NCBI GenBank assembly: GCA_024401535.1 | Contig: JAKSKX010000012.1 | Span: 1-64,000, forward strand | DNA from: Paludibacteraceae bacterium | Lineage (GTDB): Bacteria; Bacteroidota; Bacteroidia; Bacteroidales; Paludibacteraceae | Reading direction: 5' to 3' | Length of the DNA: 64,000 nucleotides | Part shown: positions 43,057 to 51,798 of the stretch, in pieces | Layout of the letters: every line of letters starts with the position of its first letter | Numbering within the stretch: position 1 is the stretch's first letter | The notes under the pieces: model-generated | Told to the model about the DNA's origin: nothing | Database searches by the model: none | The model's input: only the letters and a program-made list of their open reading frames with translations | Translations under genes and position numbers: made by a program

Positions 43057-43838
43057 TTCTTGTTTATGTTTGCAGTTAGTGATAGCCCGAATATTCCCCT
43101 CAGATGTGTATGGAATGAGTAGGAAAGGTCAAGGTCGATTATTCCTAGAGATGTGCCTATTCCGAAGGAAGGAGAAGGTTCTGGGAATGTAAGTCCGCAT
43201 CTTATCCTTAGAGGCTGTATGACAGTTGCCTCATATCCAGCCTTTCCAATGAATTCCTCGTTGTGAGTATAGTCGCATTCTATCGTAAAGAAATGTTTGT
43301 CGAATGTAATGCCGTAGCAGATGTTGCCAAGGACGATATTGTCTCCATCTCCGGAAGTGAGAAAGTCAGAAGAAACACTTACTCCAATCTTTTGGTAATA
43401 GGGCAGAGAGAACAAAAGTCCGGGAGTGAAACCAAGATAAATGTTTCTGTCTGCATTGACATGTTTATGTGTTTTCATCTTTATGCCAATGCCTGCTGCA
43501 ACTCGCGGTGTGAAAGATTTTGCTAAAGTTAGTTTGGTCGAGATGTCCCGGTACTCGCTATACCCAAAATGAGAGACATGCACGGCTAGATCGATCTCTT
43601 TGCCATGCATGTCAGCACTTAAATTGTAATATGTCAGCTCTGATTCCAAAAATCTGTTCTCTGCACTTAATGAAACATTGTTGTTGTCAAAAGTCGTTAG
43701 CGCAGAAGGATTTGAATGGAACGCATTAGCCAAAGTAGTCGAAGCCATCGAAAGAGAGCGCACAGAATAAATTTCCTGTGCCTTGGACTGGAACACACAA
43801 AAAAATAGGAACAGTATGGCCAATCCAATTTGTCTCAT
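43053..43838 (-). CDS. PorV/FadL-like outer-membrane protein
   Basis: A 261-residue exported protein with a signal peptide ending near SKAQ; I use ATG 43838 rather than the TTG six bases further upstream. The start of the mature protein (EIYSVRSLSMASTTLANAFHSNPSAL) has the NPA/NPS-type pattern common to PorV, PorQ and FadL-like barrels, and the rest is beta-strand rich, ending FGLSLTANINKK. It is smaller than true PorV (about 390 residues). It overlaps the HhH-barrel gene by 4 bases, implying translational coupling and a joint function in the outer membrane. Confidence 0.7.
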   Translation of the reverse strand: MRQIGLAILFLFFCVFQSKAQEIYSVRSLSMASTTLANAFHSNPSALTTFDNNNVSLSAENRFLESELTYYNLSADMHGKEIDLAVHVSHFGYSEYRDISTKLTLAKSFTPRVAAGIGIKMKTHKHVNADRNIYLGFTPGLLFSLPYYQKIGVSVSSDFLTSGDGDNIVLGNICYGITFDKHFFTIECDYTHNEEFIGKAGYEATVIQPLRIRCGLTFPEPSPSFGIGTSLGIIDLDLSYSFHTHLRGIFGLSLTANINKK

Positions 43839-43854
43839 CCTCAAGATTCTTTGG

Positions 43855-44502
43855 TTAGTTGAACTTGAAGCTTATACCAGCCTGGGCATTAGGCATACCG
43901 TTGCCTGTGTCTGCTCCGAATTCTGCCTTCAAACCAAATGCCTTAGAGAAGAAGTAGCGTACACCTACGAAAGGTCCGAAACAGAACTTGTTGCGTGTTG
44001 GATGTTCGCCATAGTAACCGTTGTAGTTTGAGCCAGTAACGTAATTCCATTTCTTCCAGTGTCCTCCCATCAAAAGTCCGCCGTAGATGTCGAGCTTTGT
44101 TACAGGACTGAAATGGAATGCAGAGCGGAACGCAACGAAAATGTTGTGCTGGTCTGCGTCAAAGTAGAAATATGAATGGTCATAGCGATAGTCTCTGAAA
44201 TAGTGGGCATCGGCTCTTCCCCAGACGTCGTTGATGTAGTAGCTGGCAATACCTCCGAAAGAGATGCAGCCTTTGCCCTTAGCAAGCCCGTCAATGGAGC
44301 AGGCGTCAATAACCATACTTGCAGGCGGCATTATAACCTTGTGGTTGAAAGGACCTACGCTTGTGGGAGTACCAATAGTGAAGTCAAGCATTGTAGTTCC
44401 CTTGTGGAACTCAGAACTGCCCTTGCCTTTCTTGTTGTTTGCTGCAAAGGCCAACATTGGCAATAACATCACTGTTATTAGGAAAAACTTAATGTATTTC
44501 AT
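43855..44502 (-). CDS. Outer-membrane beta-barrel protein
   Basis: A 215-residue exported protein with a clear signal peptide (ILLPMLAFA-type cleavage near residue 20), followed by a short basic segment and a barrel-like body ending in GLKAEFGADTGNGMPNAQAGISFKFN; the terminal Phe-Lys-Phe-Asn strand is a usual outer-membrane insertion signal. The family is not known. It lies 11 bases after the glycosyltransferase gene and 16 bases before the PorV/FadL-like gene, within the same minus-strand unit. Confidence 0.72.
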   Translation of the reverse strand: MKYIKFFLITVMLLPMLAFAANNKKGKGSSEFHKGTTMLDFTIGTPTSVGPFNHKVIMPPASMVIDACSIDGLAKGKGCISFGGIASYYINDVWGRADAHYFRDYRYDHSYFYFDADQHNIFVAFRSAFHFSPVTKLDIYGGLLMGGHWKKWNYVTGSNYNGYYGEHPTRNKFCFGPFVGVRYFFSKAFGLKAEFGADTGNGMPNAQAGISFKFN

Positions 44503-44513
44503 CTTCTTTTATT

Positions 44514-45614
44514 TTATTCTATGATTGATCTGTATCTGTCTGTTACACTTTCCTCGGAATACTTCTCAAGGAATACCTCGCGTGAGTATTTGTTGAATCT
44601 GGGACGAGGGTTGGCTATCATGTCGTTTATACAGCGTATGAATTCCTCTGCGGTGTTGCATCTGCCTCCCACTTTGTCAAAGTCAGCTTCATAACCCTCT
44701 AGAGCCTCGTCAGTAGCGAAAATGTTTTTGCCATACATCAGACTCTCGCAAGTTTTGACTTTCATTCCGCTTCCGTCAAAGATGGGAAGAATCATTGCGT
44801 CAGCCTCCTCGAACAGAGGACGAAGGTCTGGAACATTGCTCATAAGCTTAATGTCCGGAGTCATAAACGAAGCGTTCTGTATCTTGTCCATTCCCTTGCC
44901 GGCTACTATGAGTTTTACTCCGTTGAGTTTTTGATATACGTTTTTAACGAACCATTTCAATCCATCCACGTTTGCTGTGAAGTATGCTCCAAGAAACAGC
45001 AGTGTGGGTTCATTTGAAGTCATTTGATTTAATACTTCATCTGAAGGATTGGAATATATGTCTCTGAAAGCAATCGGGGCGATGGCATCCGCTTCTCTGC
45101 CATATAGCTTTTTCAATACGTTGCTGTCTCTCTTGTTTAGTGTGATGATGCTGTCGGAGTACTTGCAGGCATAGTTGTCATTGGCATCTGCGCAGTGCAT
45201 AACTAGTGGTCTCCATGGCTGATACCATCTGCATTTTGCTGAGAAATATACTTTTTCAACATTGTGAAAGAAACTGACAACCTTGCCTTGGTAACCTGAA
45301 TCTTTGAGTTTCTTGGCAATAATACCGAAAAGGCTCCTGTCAACAAAAACTATATCATAGGGTTGCGCCTCTCGTGCTATTTGTTCGACTCTTTTGGGAG
45401 AAAGACCGAAGAAATAGTTTTGAAAGAAATACCATATACCTTTGATGTAGTCGAAAGCGGAGCGTTTCCTGCTTTCGTCGTGTATGTATATGGTATTGAC
45501 ATTATCCTTGCCTACAATTGAGTTTATCACGCGCAGGTTTTTCTCGCTAGCTTGCTCGCCACCCTCCATGATATTCTTGCTCAATTTGTACCTTATGATT
45601 AGAACTTTTGTCAT
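44514..45614 (-). CDS. GT-B fold glycosyltransferase (group 1, GT4-like)
   Basis: A 366-residue glycosyltransferase of the GT4-like group. The N-terminal domain has the glycine-rich loop MEGGEQASEKNL near residues 16-27, and the donor-binding C-terminal domain shows LLFLGAYFTANVDGLKWF near 208-225 and ADAMILPIFDGSGMKVKTCESL near 288-309. It is distant from the capsule locus and in opposite orientation. It appears to be the first gene of a minus-strand transcript with three outer-membrane protein genes, an odd partnership. The substrate is unknown. A consensus promoter lies directly upstream. Confidence 0.85.
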   Translation of the reverse strand: MTKVLIIRYKLSKNIMEGGEQASEKNLRVINSIVGKDNVNTIYIHDESRKRSAFDYIKGIWYFFQNYFFGLSPKRVEQIAREAQPYDIVFVDRSLFGIIAKKLKDSGYQGKVVSFFHNVEKVYFSAKCRWYQPWRPLVMHCADANDNYACKYSDSIITLNKRDSNVLKKLYGREADAIAPIAFRDIYSNPSDEVLNQMTSNEPTLLFLGAYFTANVDGLKWFVKNVYQKLNGVKLIVAGKGMDKIQNASFMTPDIKLMSNVPDLRPLFEEADAMILPIFDGSGMKVKTCESLMYGKNIFATDEALEGYEADFDKVGGRCNTAEEFIRCINDMIANPRPRFNKYSREVFLEKYSEESVTDRYRSIIE

Positions 45615-45633
45615 GAATCGTTGTTTTGTTTTG

Positions 45634-45664
45634 CAAAAATAATACTTTTGACAGACCTTGCAAA
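45634..45664 (-). promoter_or_regulatory. Minus-strand Bacteroidota promoter for the glycosyltransferase/outer-membrane unit
   Basis: On the minus strand TTTG (45661-45664) and TATTTTTG (45634-45641) have exactly 19 bases between them, a full consensus match. Start near 45627, only 13 bases before the ATG, so a very short leader. Confidence 0.75.
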
Positions 45665-45689
45665 ATAGAACGACTTTTTTGTCGGTATA

Positions 45690-46493
45690 TTATAGCGCCT
45701 TGTAGTGTTTTGCAATGAAAGAAAACAGCGGTTTTTCGATAAATTCAGGCAAGCAATTTTTAACGGTTCGTACTATTTTTTTTCTGCGCAACAGAGATTT
45801 TCTTTCGGCTTCCAAGTCATATCCTCTGCTTTTCAGAATGTCAAAGTGTTCATTTACGGATTTGGCATAGTTGTCGAATGTGGCGCCTCCTGTAACTACT
45901 ACGTCAGCGACAGTTATTCCACAGTTTTCGTATCTTGCACCCTCGTTGTAAAATCTTGAGAGCATTTCGAAGTCTGCCGCATATCTGTATTTCGTGTTGA
46001 AAGGAGCCGCTTTCATCAGACTTGACTTTAAGAAAATGGATTGGTGACTAAAAACCATTTTTGTCGGTTGCTGTTCAAGAGTTCCTGCTGTCTTGTGAAA
46101 GACTCCATATTCGGTTTCTTCCTCAACATCGCCATATACAGCGTCAGGGAAGTCGTTTCTTTCTACAAAGGCCGCCATTTCGCTTACTACATTGTCGTTG
46201 TGGAATACGTCGTCAGCGTTCATGAATAGAATATAGTCTCCTGTTGCGGCTTCAATACCCTTGTTCATTCCGAAGTAAATTCCTCCGTCTTTTCCTGATG
46301 TCCAGTAGCTGATTCTGTCGGCATGGCTTTTTATTATGGAAACTGTATTGTCCGAGCTTCCTCCATCAATGATTACGTATTCCAGGTTGTCATAGTTCTG
46401 AGAGAGTACAGAGAGTATGGTTTTCTCTATACAGTTCTCGGAATTGAAACAAACTGTGATGACAGTCATTTTGGGATGGGCTTGGTTTTCCAT
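45690..46493 (-). CDS. Family 2 glycosyltransferase
   Basis: A 267-residue GT2 enzyme of the compact type. It starts MENQAHPKMTVITVCFNSENCI, contains YVIIDGGSSDNTVSII, and has the metal-binding NADD (LFMNADDVFH, about residues 95-104). The ATG at 46493 is chosen because the longer reading frame runs into tRNA-Gly (46558-46630). It may be transcribed from the tRNA promoter, since only 64 bases separate them and no terminator was seen between. The acceptor is unknown. It lies downstream of recQ/tRNA and upstream of the other minus-strand glycosyltransferase gene. Confidence 0.88.
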   Translation of the reverse strand: MENQAHPKMTVITVCFNSENCIEKTILSVLSQNYDNLEYVIIDGGSSDNTVSIIKSHADRISYWTSGKDGGIYFGMNKGIEAATGDYILFMNADDVFHNDNVVSEMAAFVERNDFPDAVYGDVEEETEYGVFHKTAGTLEQQPTKMVFSHQSIFLKSSLMKAAPFNTKYRYAADFEMLSRFYNEGARYENCGITVADVVVTGGATFDNYAKSVNEHFDILKSRGYDLEAERKSLLRRKKIVRTVKNCLPEFIEKPLFSFIAKHYKAL

Positions 46494-46557
46494 AAAGATG
46501 ATTTCGAAAGAATATAACAAAAAAGAGAGACAATCAAACTGACCATCTCTCTTGTTG

Positions 46558-46630
46558 AGCGGAAGACGGGGTTCAAACCCGCGACCCACAGCTTGGAAGG
46601 CTATTGCTCTATCAACTGAGCTACTTCCGC
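46558..46630 (-). tRNA. tRNA-Gly (anticodon TCC)
   Basis: A 73-nucleotide cloverleaf on the minus strand. The acceptor arms GCGGAAG and CTTCCGC pair fully; the D-arm is AGCTCAGTTGATAGAGC; the anticodon loop is CTTCCAA with anticodon TCC; the T-arm contains GGTTTGAACCC. The discriminator is T and CCA is not encoded. A minus-strand -7 element TAATTTTG lies at 46670-46677. Confidence 0.95.
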
Positions 46631-46669
46631 ATCATTGCATCAATCAGTGTCTTATTCCCGATTGCGTTG

Positions 46670-46677
46670 CAAAATTA
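46670..46677 (-). promoter_or_regulatory. Candidate -7 element for tRNA-Gly(TCC)
   Basis: Minus-strand TAATTTTG followed by CAACGC matches the -7 consensus, 39 bases upstream of the tRNA. No good -33 element was found. It may also serve the downstream GT2 gene. Confidence 0.5.
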
Positions 46678-46758
46678 GTATTTATTTCCTTAATCCGTAT
46701 ATGTTTTGGCGGATATTTTTAATAAAAGTTTCTATTAGACTGTAAATCAAAGATATAT

Positions 46759-48705
46759 TTACAGCGCAATAGACAACATTCCCAAAGGATTTACCTTGAT
46801 AATTTTCTCGTCAATCAGTTGTTTGTATGCGATTTCGAAATACTCCTTGTGGTTTTGGTACATGTAATGGAGCATGTCGTATGAAATGTCTTCGTTTCTC
46901 AGCCTTATCTTGTCTATTATAGAGCTTCTGAGGTTTTCCCACCATGCCGCTTCCGGAGACATGGCTAGCCTGTTTGCCTTTTTGTCAAGGCAATAGTCGC
47001 AAATTCCACAATCCTTTGCGTCTGTTTCTCCGAAGTAGTGAAGTAGAAGTCTGCTTCGGCAAATGCCTTTGCTCTGTACGTATCTATAGACGTTTTCAAG
47101 ACGGTAGGTCGCATTCTCTTTTCTTTTTTCGTATGCGGCTTTCTCTATAATTATATGGTCGGCGTCTATTCTTCGGGACAGAAGTGTTATGAATCCGGCT
47201 TTCTTGCCTGGAACGTATTCTATTACACCATAGGAGCGAAGCACACAAAGAGCCTTGTAAATGTCGTCGAAGTTTGTCCACGAATAGCCGATATGCTTGA
47301 AAATATCCCATTCGTCAATGAAAACCCAATCGGTGAAAATTCCCGTGTACATACGCATGAGTGCAGTCATTATCACGTTGGCACTCTGCGGAATGTCATC
47401 GTATTCAGAGTTGTAGAGTTCGTCCCTTTCGACAGAGAACCTGACCCTTGACAGGTGTTTGGTTTCAGGCTCATATTTCAAGTAGCCGCTTTGCTCAAGA
47501 ATCAGAAGTGCAGACTTCACCTGCTGAATGTTGAATCCATAGGCAGTGCAGAATTTCCAGATGTCAAACTCGAAACACCAGTCCATGCCTTCGTTGATTG
47601 CCACCTTCAGGTATCTGAGTATTGTGTCGTAACATATCTTGCAGAAGTCCTTCGAAGGGAAGGAAAGGCGCAGGTTTCTGGAGAGATTGCTCATATCTTG
47701 AGCGGTATATAGTGCTACTGCGTATGACTTTTTTCCGTCACGACCAGCTCGTCCAGCCTCCTGAAAGTATGCTTCCAGGCTTTCCGGTATGTCATAGTGG
47801 ATTACACTGCGTACGTCCGGTTTGTCGATTCCCATACCGAATGCGTTTGTGGCAACCATAACCCTTGTGTCTCCGCGCTTCCATTCCTCCTGTTTCTTTA
47901 TTTTGTCCTTGTCATCAAGGCCTGCATGATAGAAGTCCGAAGAAATATTGAGGCTCGCAAGTTTTTTCGCCAATGCCTCGACTCCTTCGCGAGAGCGGCG
48001 GTATATTACAGATGTTCCAGGAATGCCGTTCAAAATCCTTTGAATCATTGCGATTTTTTCGTCTTCGCTGTTCAGAAGTCTTGTTGAATAGCTGAGGTTG
48101 CTTCTGAAGAAAGATGCCTGTATTACATTATGCTCCTTGAAAAGCAGTCTGTCCTGAATGTCGTTGACCACCATCGGAATAGCTGTGGCTGTCAATGCTA
48201 GGACGGGAATGTTAGGCTTTATGTCCCTTATTTCGGCAATCTTGATGTACGAAGGTCTGAAATCATAACCCCATTGGCAGATACAGTGCGCCTCGTCAAT
48301 CGTGATAAGGCAGATGTCCATTCCGCCAAGGTACTTGCGGAACTTTTCGGATTCCAGACGTTCGGGAGAAACATACAGGAACTTGTAAGCTCCATATATG
48401 GCATTGTTCAGCACTATCTGAATCTGCTTGTCCTCCATTCCGCTATGGATGTAGGCGGCGTTTATGTTTATATCGCGTAGGGCGTCAACCTGGTCTTTCA
48501 TCAGAGAGATAAGCGGAGTTACGACAAGGCACATTCCGTCCATTGCCATTGTTGGCACCTGGAATGTCAAACTCTTTCCTCCACCCGTAGGCAGAAGTCC
48601 AAGCGTGTCCCTTCCGGCACATACAGAGTCAATTATTTGTCTTTGTACGCTCCTGAAACTATCGAATCCCCAATAGTCCTTGAGTATCTTCTCTATTTTG
48701 TCCAT
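46759..48705 (-). CDS. recQ: ATP-dependent DNA helicase RecQ (copy without HRDC)
   Basis: A 648-residue RecQ-family 3'-5' DNA helicase for recombination and repair. Motifs include LLPTGGGKSLTFQVP (Walker A, about residues 37-51), TIDEAHCICQWGYDFRP (DEAH, near 135), LALTATA, and FQEAGRAGRDG (motif VI). A winged-helix region follows, and near 572-597 the four-Cys zinc site (CRSRLLLHYFGE, then CGICDYC). No C-terminal HRDC domain is present, in contrast to the second recQ at 58998. I use ATG 48705, not the TTG/GTG just upstream. The NUDIX gene lies 9 bases upstream. Confidence 0.92.
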   Translation of the reverse strand: MDKIEKILKDYWGFDSFRSVQRQIIDSVCAGRDTLGLLPTGGGKSLTFQVPTMAMDGMCLVVTPLISLMKDQVDALRDININAAYIHSGMEDKQIQIVLNNAIYGAYKFLYVSPERLESEKFRKYLGGMDICLITIDEAHCICQWGYDFRPSYIKIAEIRDIKPNIPVLALTATAIPMVVNDIQDRLLFKEHNVIQASFFRSNLSYSTRLLNSEDEKIAMIQRILNGIPGTSVIYRRSREGVEALAKKLASLNISSDFYHAGLDDKDKIKKQEEWKRGDTRVMVATNAFGMGIDKPDVRSVIHYDIPESLEAYFQEAGRAGRDGKKSYAVALYTAQDMSNLSRNLRLSFPSKDFCKICYDTILRYLKVAINEGMDWCFEFDIWKFCTAYGFNIQQVKSALLILEQSGYLKYEPETKHLSRVRFSVERDELYNSEYDDIPQSANVIMTALMRMYTGIFTDWVFIDEWDIFKHIGYSWTNFDDIYKALCVLRSYGVIEYVPGKKAGFITLLSRRIDADHIIIEKAAYEKRKENATYRLENVYRYVQSKGICRSRLLLHYFGETDAKDCGICDYCLDKKANRLAMSPEAAWWENLRSSIIDKIRLRNEDISYDMLHYMYQNHKEYFEIAYKQLIDEKIIKVNPLGMLSIAL

Positions 48706-48714
48706 CACCAAGTT

Positions 48715-49413
48715 TTAGAATTCCACTCTGAAAGTTCGTGCTTTCAAATCTTCGTATGCCTCTTTGTTGAATTTGTATTTGGAAGGGTAGCGGGAAGGCA
48801 AGCCCTCAGGTCTTTCCTCGGCAAGTTCAAGTACTTTTACGAACTGGATTTTTTTCGAGAAGTTTCTGCGGTCGAACTTTTCCCCAAGTATGGCTTGGTA
48901 TAGGTTCTGAATCTCGCTCATCTTGAAAGTTTCTCCAAGCATTTCAAAGCATATAGCCTCAAAATGAACTTTCTCGCTAAGCCTTACATGGGCATCTTTG
49001 ATTATTCTTTCGTGGTCGAATGCAAGTGGTGGAAGGCTGTCAATTTTAAACCATTTAGCCTCTGCCGCATCGTCCCCTCCTTTGATATTCTCGTATTTGT
49101 CCTTTATGACAAGAGCAAAATATGCCGTAGTGACAACTCTTTCTCTAGGGTCTCTGGTTACGTCAGAGTATGTTGCGAACTGCTCGACTCTGACTCCCTC
49201 TACGCCAGTTTCCTCCTTTAGCTCTCTTCTTGCACATTCGTCAAGGTTTTCGTCCATTTTCATGAAACCGCCGGGCAGAGCCCAACAGTCCTTGTATGGA
49301 GCAACGCCCCTTTTTATGAGAAGCACATTCAGTTGTTTCCCGTCAAATCCAAAAATTACGCAGTCGGTAGTTAGCGCTGGATGCGGATATTCGTATGTAT
49401 AGCTCATATTCAT
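48715..49413 (-). CDS. NUDIX hydrolase with C-terminal winged-helix (NrtR-like)
   Basis: A 232-residue protein with an N-terminal NUDIX domain. The box is seen as GGFMKMDENLDECARRELKE followed by ETGV (about residues 49-72), complete in its Gly, Glu and Arg-Glu residues. The C-terminal 80 residues fit the winged-helix DNA-binding domain of NrtR-type regulators of NAD metabolism. It could be an active ADP-ribose-type pyrophosphatase or a regulator whose NUDIX domain senses ligand; the intact box leaves both open. It is transcribed with recQ. No NAD biosynthesis gene is next to it. Confidence 0.85.
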   Translation of the reverse strand: MNMSYTYEYPHPALTTDCVIFGFDGKQLNVLLIKRGVAPYKDCWALPGGFMKMDENLDECARRELKEETGVEGVRVEQFATYSDVTRDPRERVVTTAYFALVIKDKYENIKGGDDAAEAKWFKIDSLPPLAFDHERIIKDAHVRLSEKVHFEAICFEMLGETFKMSEIQNLYQAILGEKFDRRNFSKKIQFVKVLELAEERPEGLPSRYPSKYKFNKEAYEDLKARTFRVEF

Positions 49414-49838
49414 TGAATCTTTAGTTGTTGAGTGTCCAGTACATGCTCAATGTTGGAAATCAACACCAATAATAATGCGCAAATTTACGCAAAACAAACT
49501 AAAATCATCACTGTTTCCCCTAAATTTTGTAAAATATCTTCGCAAAACGATGCAAGTTGCATTGAAAGGTGTATTGCTAATGTATTTTTAGTGCTAGGTT
49601 TGCTTTGTGACAGCTTGTTTCTTTTCCTAAGACAAGGCATGTTGCCCTATATGCAATTTGAGTTTGCACATTAATTTTTCTGTCTATAGTCGAACTCAAT
49701 TCAAGTTTGTTTTTTTGACTATGTTTTGACTGAGTATCAGAATATTGCTTGTGAATTTTCGCCCGAAACGAATTGACGGTCAAAAGATAGATGTCAGTAG
49801 CGTCTAAACAGACATTTGATTAGTTTTGCATGAAAAAG
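49414..49838. other. Non-coding gap upstream of the NUDIX gene
   Basis: No gene is supported in these 425 bases. A minus-strand -7-like TAAATTTG (49480-49487) could start the NUDIX-recQ transcript, but no matching -33 element was found. I see no hairpin terminator for the minus-strand gene upstream of it and no repeat. Confidence 0.5.
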
Positions 49839-51083
49839 CTATTTTGATGTCTTTATCTTTCTATACTCTCCGTTCTCCATCCTATATTCGCCAGTTTCTA
49901 TTGTTCTTGGACTATCTTCATTGCCTTCTTCGTATAGGTCAAAAGTGCGCTCTTCTGTTTGATAATGAAATACAGGGTAACCGTTTTGGTATTTGTTGAA
50001 GTCTTCTCTGTTATAGTCTATGATGTCAATATCAATTCTGCTGCCCTTTTTTGTAACTGAGTCACACTTTGATTCGATGTATAAAGTATTTAGAACAAAT
50101 TGCTTTTTTTCAATGTCGTAGTAGTCGTAAAACATTGTGTAGTTTCTATCAAGAGCCTTAGACTTCTTTTCGTACGAGAACTTCAATAGAGGCATTCCGT
50201 TTTCTTTTGCGATGAATCCTTGGGATTCCATTTGCCAATAATCTTTCATGTCTTTATACATGTATATGTTTGATGAGGAGTCCACCAGTGTTACTATGGA
50301 ATCTTGGATTTTGAATAGCAGGAATCCTTTTCTTTGATCTGAATAATATGCATCTATTGCAAAACAAATGATGGAGTCATTCTCGTATTTTTGGTGGTAG
50401 CTGTAGCCGTCGCAATAAAATTGTCCGGCCTTGTGGTTGTTGACACAATTGATGATATATTGTATTTTGCCATCATAATCTTGCGGACAATAAGATTCGT
50501 TTCTTGGACTTTCTTCAAATCTGTCTCTATGGTCGAAAATGATTTCGTAGTTTACCTCTGGCTTGTAGGTCCAGTGACAGGTTTGGTTTGCTGCATCTAT
50601 AACCAATGTGTCAATAAATTCCCCATGCTTGCTGATTATAGTGTCCCCCCAATAGATGCTTCCCCGATTATGGATTTTATTCGAATAATTTCCGCCATAA
50701 CTTTTTAATAGCAATTCATTTTCCCATTCTTTTTGTTGTCTCTCAATTTGCATTTCCGAAATACTCTTTTTCCAGAATGTTCCGTATGTCACAAGAACAA
50801 GAGTTGACAGAGTGAAAATTGCGCAGTAGAAGGGAACTTCTTTTTTCTCCTTGCCTTCTGTCAATGAACGGTATAGAACAATTACAACAGAAATTGTGCC
50901 AAGTACTATAGCCGGCAGATAGACAATCAACCCTAACTTCATAGCAAAAACAAAAACTCCACCCAAATGGTGACCTCCTGAAACATGATCAAAGGCGGAA
51001 AGTTTACATGGCTGCCATGAATATACTATAATGTTGGTAACAGCCAGCAAAATCATAAATATAATGGAAGTTATATTTTTCAT
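49839..51083 (-). CDS. Uncharacterised membrane protein with large extracytoplasmic domain
   Basis: A 414-residue protein from ATG 51083. It has three hydrophobic segments in the first 125 residues (MKNITSIIFMILLAVTNIIVY; a second around VYLPAIVLGTISVVIVLY; a third around FYCAIFTLSTLVLVTYG). A long polar, Tyr/Asp/Lys-rich region follows with repeated short strand-like stretches (YKDMKDYWQME, FSYEKKSKAL, FDLYEEGNED). No family was recognised. It lies 4 bases downstream of the LRR-like gene, so the two are probably expressed together. The first ~36 codons of the longer reading frame are not used because the signal-like segment starts at this ATG. Confidence 0.65.
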   Translation of the reverse strand: MKNITSIIFMILLAVTNIIVYSWQPCKLSAFDHVSGGHHLGGVFVFAMKLGLIVYLPAIVLGTISVVIVLYRSLTEGKEKKEVPFYCAIFTLSTLVLVTYGTFWKKSISEMQIERQQKEWENELLLKSYGGNYSNKIHNRGSIYWGDTIISKHGEFIDTLVIDAANQTCHWTYKPEVNYEIIFDHRDRFEESPRNESYCPQDYDGKIQYIINCVNNHKAGQFYCDGYSYHQKYENDSIICFAIDAYYSDQRKGFLLFKIQDSIVTLVDSSSNIYMYKDMKDYWQMESQGFIAKENGMPLLKFSYEKKSKALDRNYTMFYDYYDIEKKQFVLNTLYIESKCDSVTKKGSRIDIDIIDYNREDFNKYQNGYPVFHYQTEERTFDLYEEGNEDSPRTIETGEYRMENGEYRKIKTSK

Positions 51084-51087
51084 AGTT

Positions 51088-51570
51088 TTATTCCTCTCGT
51101 TTAGCATTTCTATCATACAACAAAGAATCCCCTTTGTACAGGTTTCCGTCAATGGACTTGTAGAACTTGTTGTTCGGAGCAACGGAAACATAATTTATGC
51201 GGCAACGCTCCCAGGGGATAGATCTATCAATATATACTATAGTTTCAGGGATGAAGAGCGTGTCGCAATTAATACTATAATCTTTGCTTAGTTCGATTAC
51301 TTTATATAAAGTTTCATTGTGTGTGACTTCTGCTGGAACCTTCAAATTATGTTTATATCCAATCCATTTTGGTTCCATTGAAACCTCTTTTTTCTGTTTG
51401 TTGATATAGGAGAATGTCATATCGACACCATTGACAGTTTTTTCAAAAACAAAATTTTCGTCGTACTGTTTGTAGTCGTCTGGTTTGGGTGCGATTATAT
51501 GCACATAGGTGACCAAAGACAATAAGACCACGCCAGAACAAATAATTGCAGCAAAAATGTTTTTTCTCAT
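51088..51570 (-). CDS. Exported protein with a short BspA-type leucine-rich repeat segment
   Basis: A 160-residue protein starting at ATG 51570, with a hydrophobic signal or anchor (IFAAIICSGVVLLSLVTYVHI). The C-terminal half resembles BspA-type LRR_5 modules: KVIELSKDYSINCDTLFIP, ETIVYIDRS and VAPNNKFYKSIDGNLYKGDSLLY, where the last block is the typical capping repeat of that family. It is much shorter than normal BspA-like proteins and has only about two to three repeats. Its gene is 4 bases upstream of the membrane protein gene. Function unknown; surface or periplasmic binding is plausible. Confidence 0.65.
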   Translation of the reverse strand: MRKNIFAAIICSGVVLLSLVTYVHIIAPKPDDYKQYDENFVFEKTVNGVDMTFSYINKQKKEVSMEPKWIGYKHNLKVPAEVTHNETLYKVIELSKDYSINCDTLFIPETIVYIDRSIPWERCRINYVSVAPNNKFYKSIDGNLYKGDSLLYDRNAKREE

Positions 51571-51755
51571 GCTTTTGATTTTTAGAAACAATGTACAAAC
51601 AGATAAGCCGATGTACATATTGTATTTTTTGCAAAATTAATGTTTTACAGCAATCTAATATCGTCAGAATGGAATAGTTTTTCTCTCAATTCCTAAAAAA
51701 TGTTAATAAATGCACGATTTTTAACTAAAAACTATTTCCGAACATTTTTTTTATA

Positions 51756-51763
51756 TACCTTTG
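51756..51763 (+). promoter_or_regulatory. Candidate -7 promoter element for the NfeD/SPFH pair
   Basis: TACCTTTG matches TAnnTTTG, 35 bases upstream of the NfeD-like ATG. A TTTC at 51735-51738 gives an imperfect -33 element. Confidence 0.6.
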
Positions 51764-51798
51764 TAGTACAATTAAGAAACAAAAAAACGGAGGTCGTT

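Noticed and set aside
41077..43844. Calling the HhH-barrel and PorV/FadL-like genes competence or T9SS core genes
   Set aside because: The HhH motif and barrel pattern are visible, but neither protein matches a named T9SS or competence component closely enough by eye.
46494..46589. N-terminal extension of the GT2 gene into the tRNA-Gly region
   Set aside because: The extra 32 codons run through the T-arm of the tRNA; the GT2 fold starts after ATG 46493.
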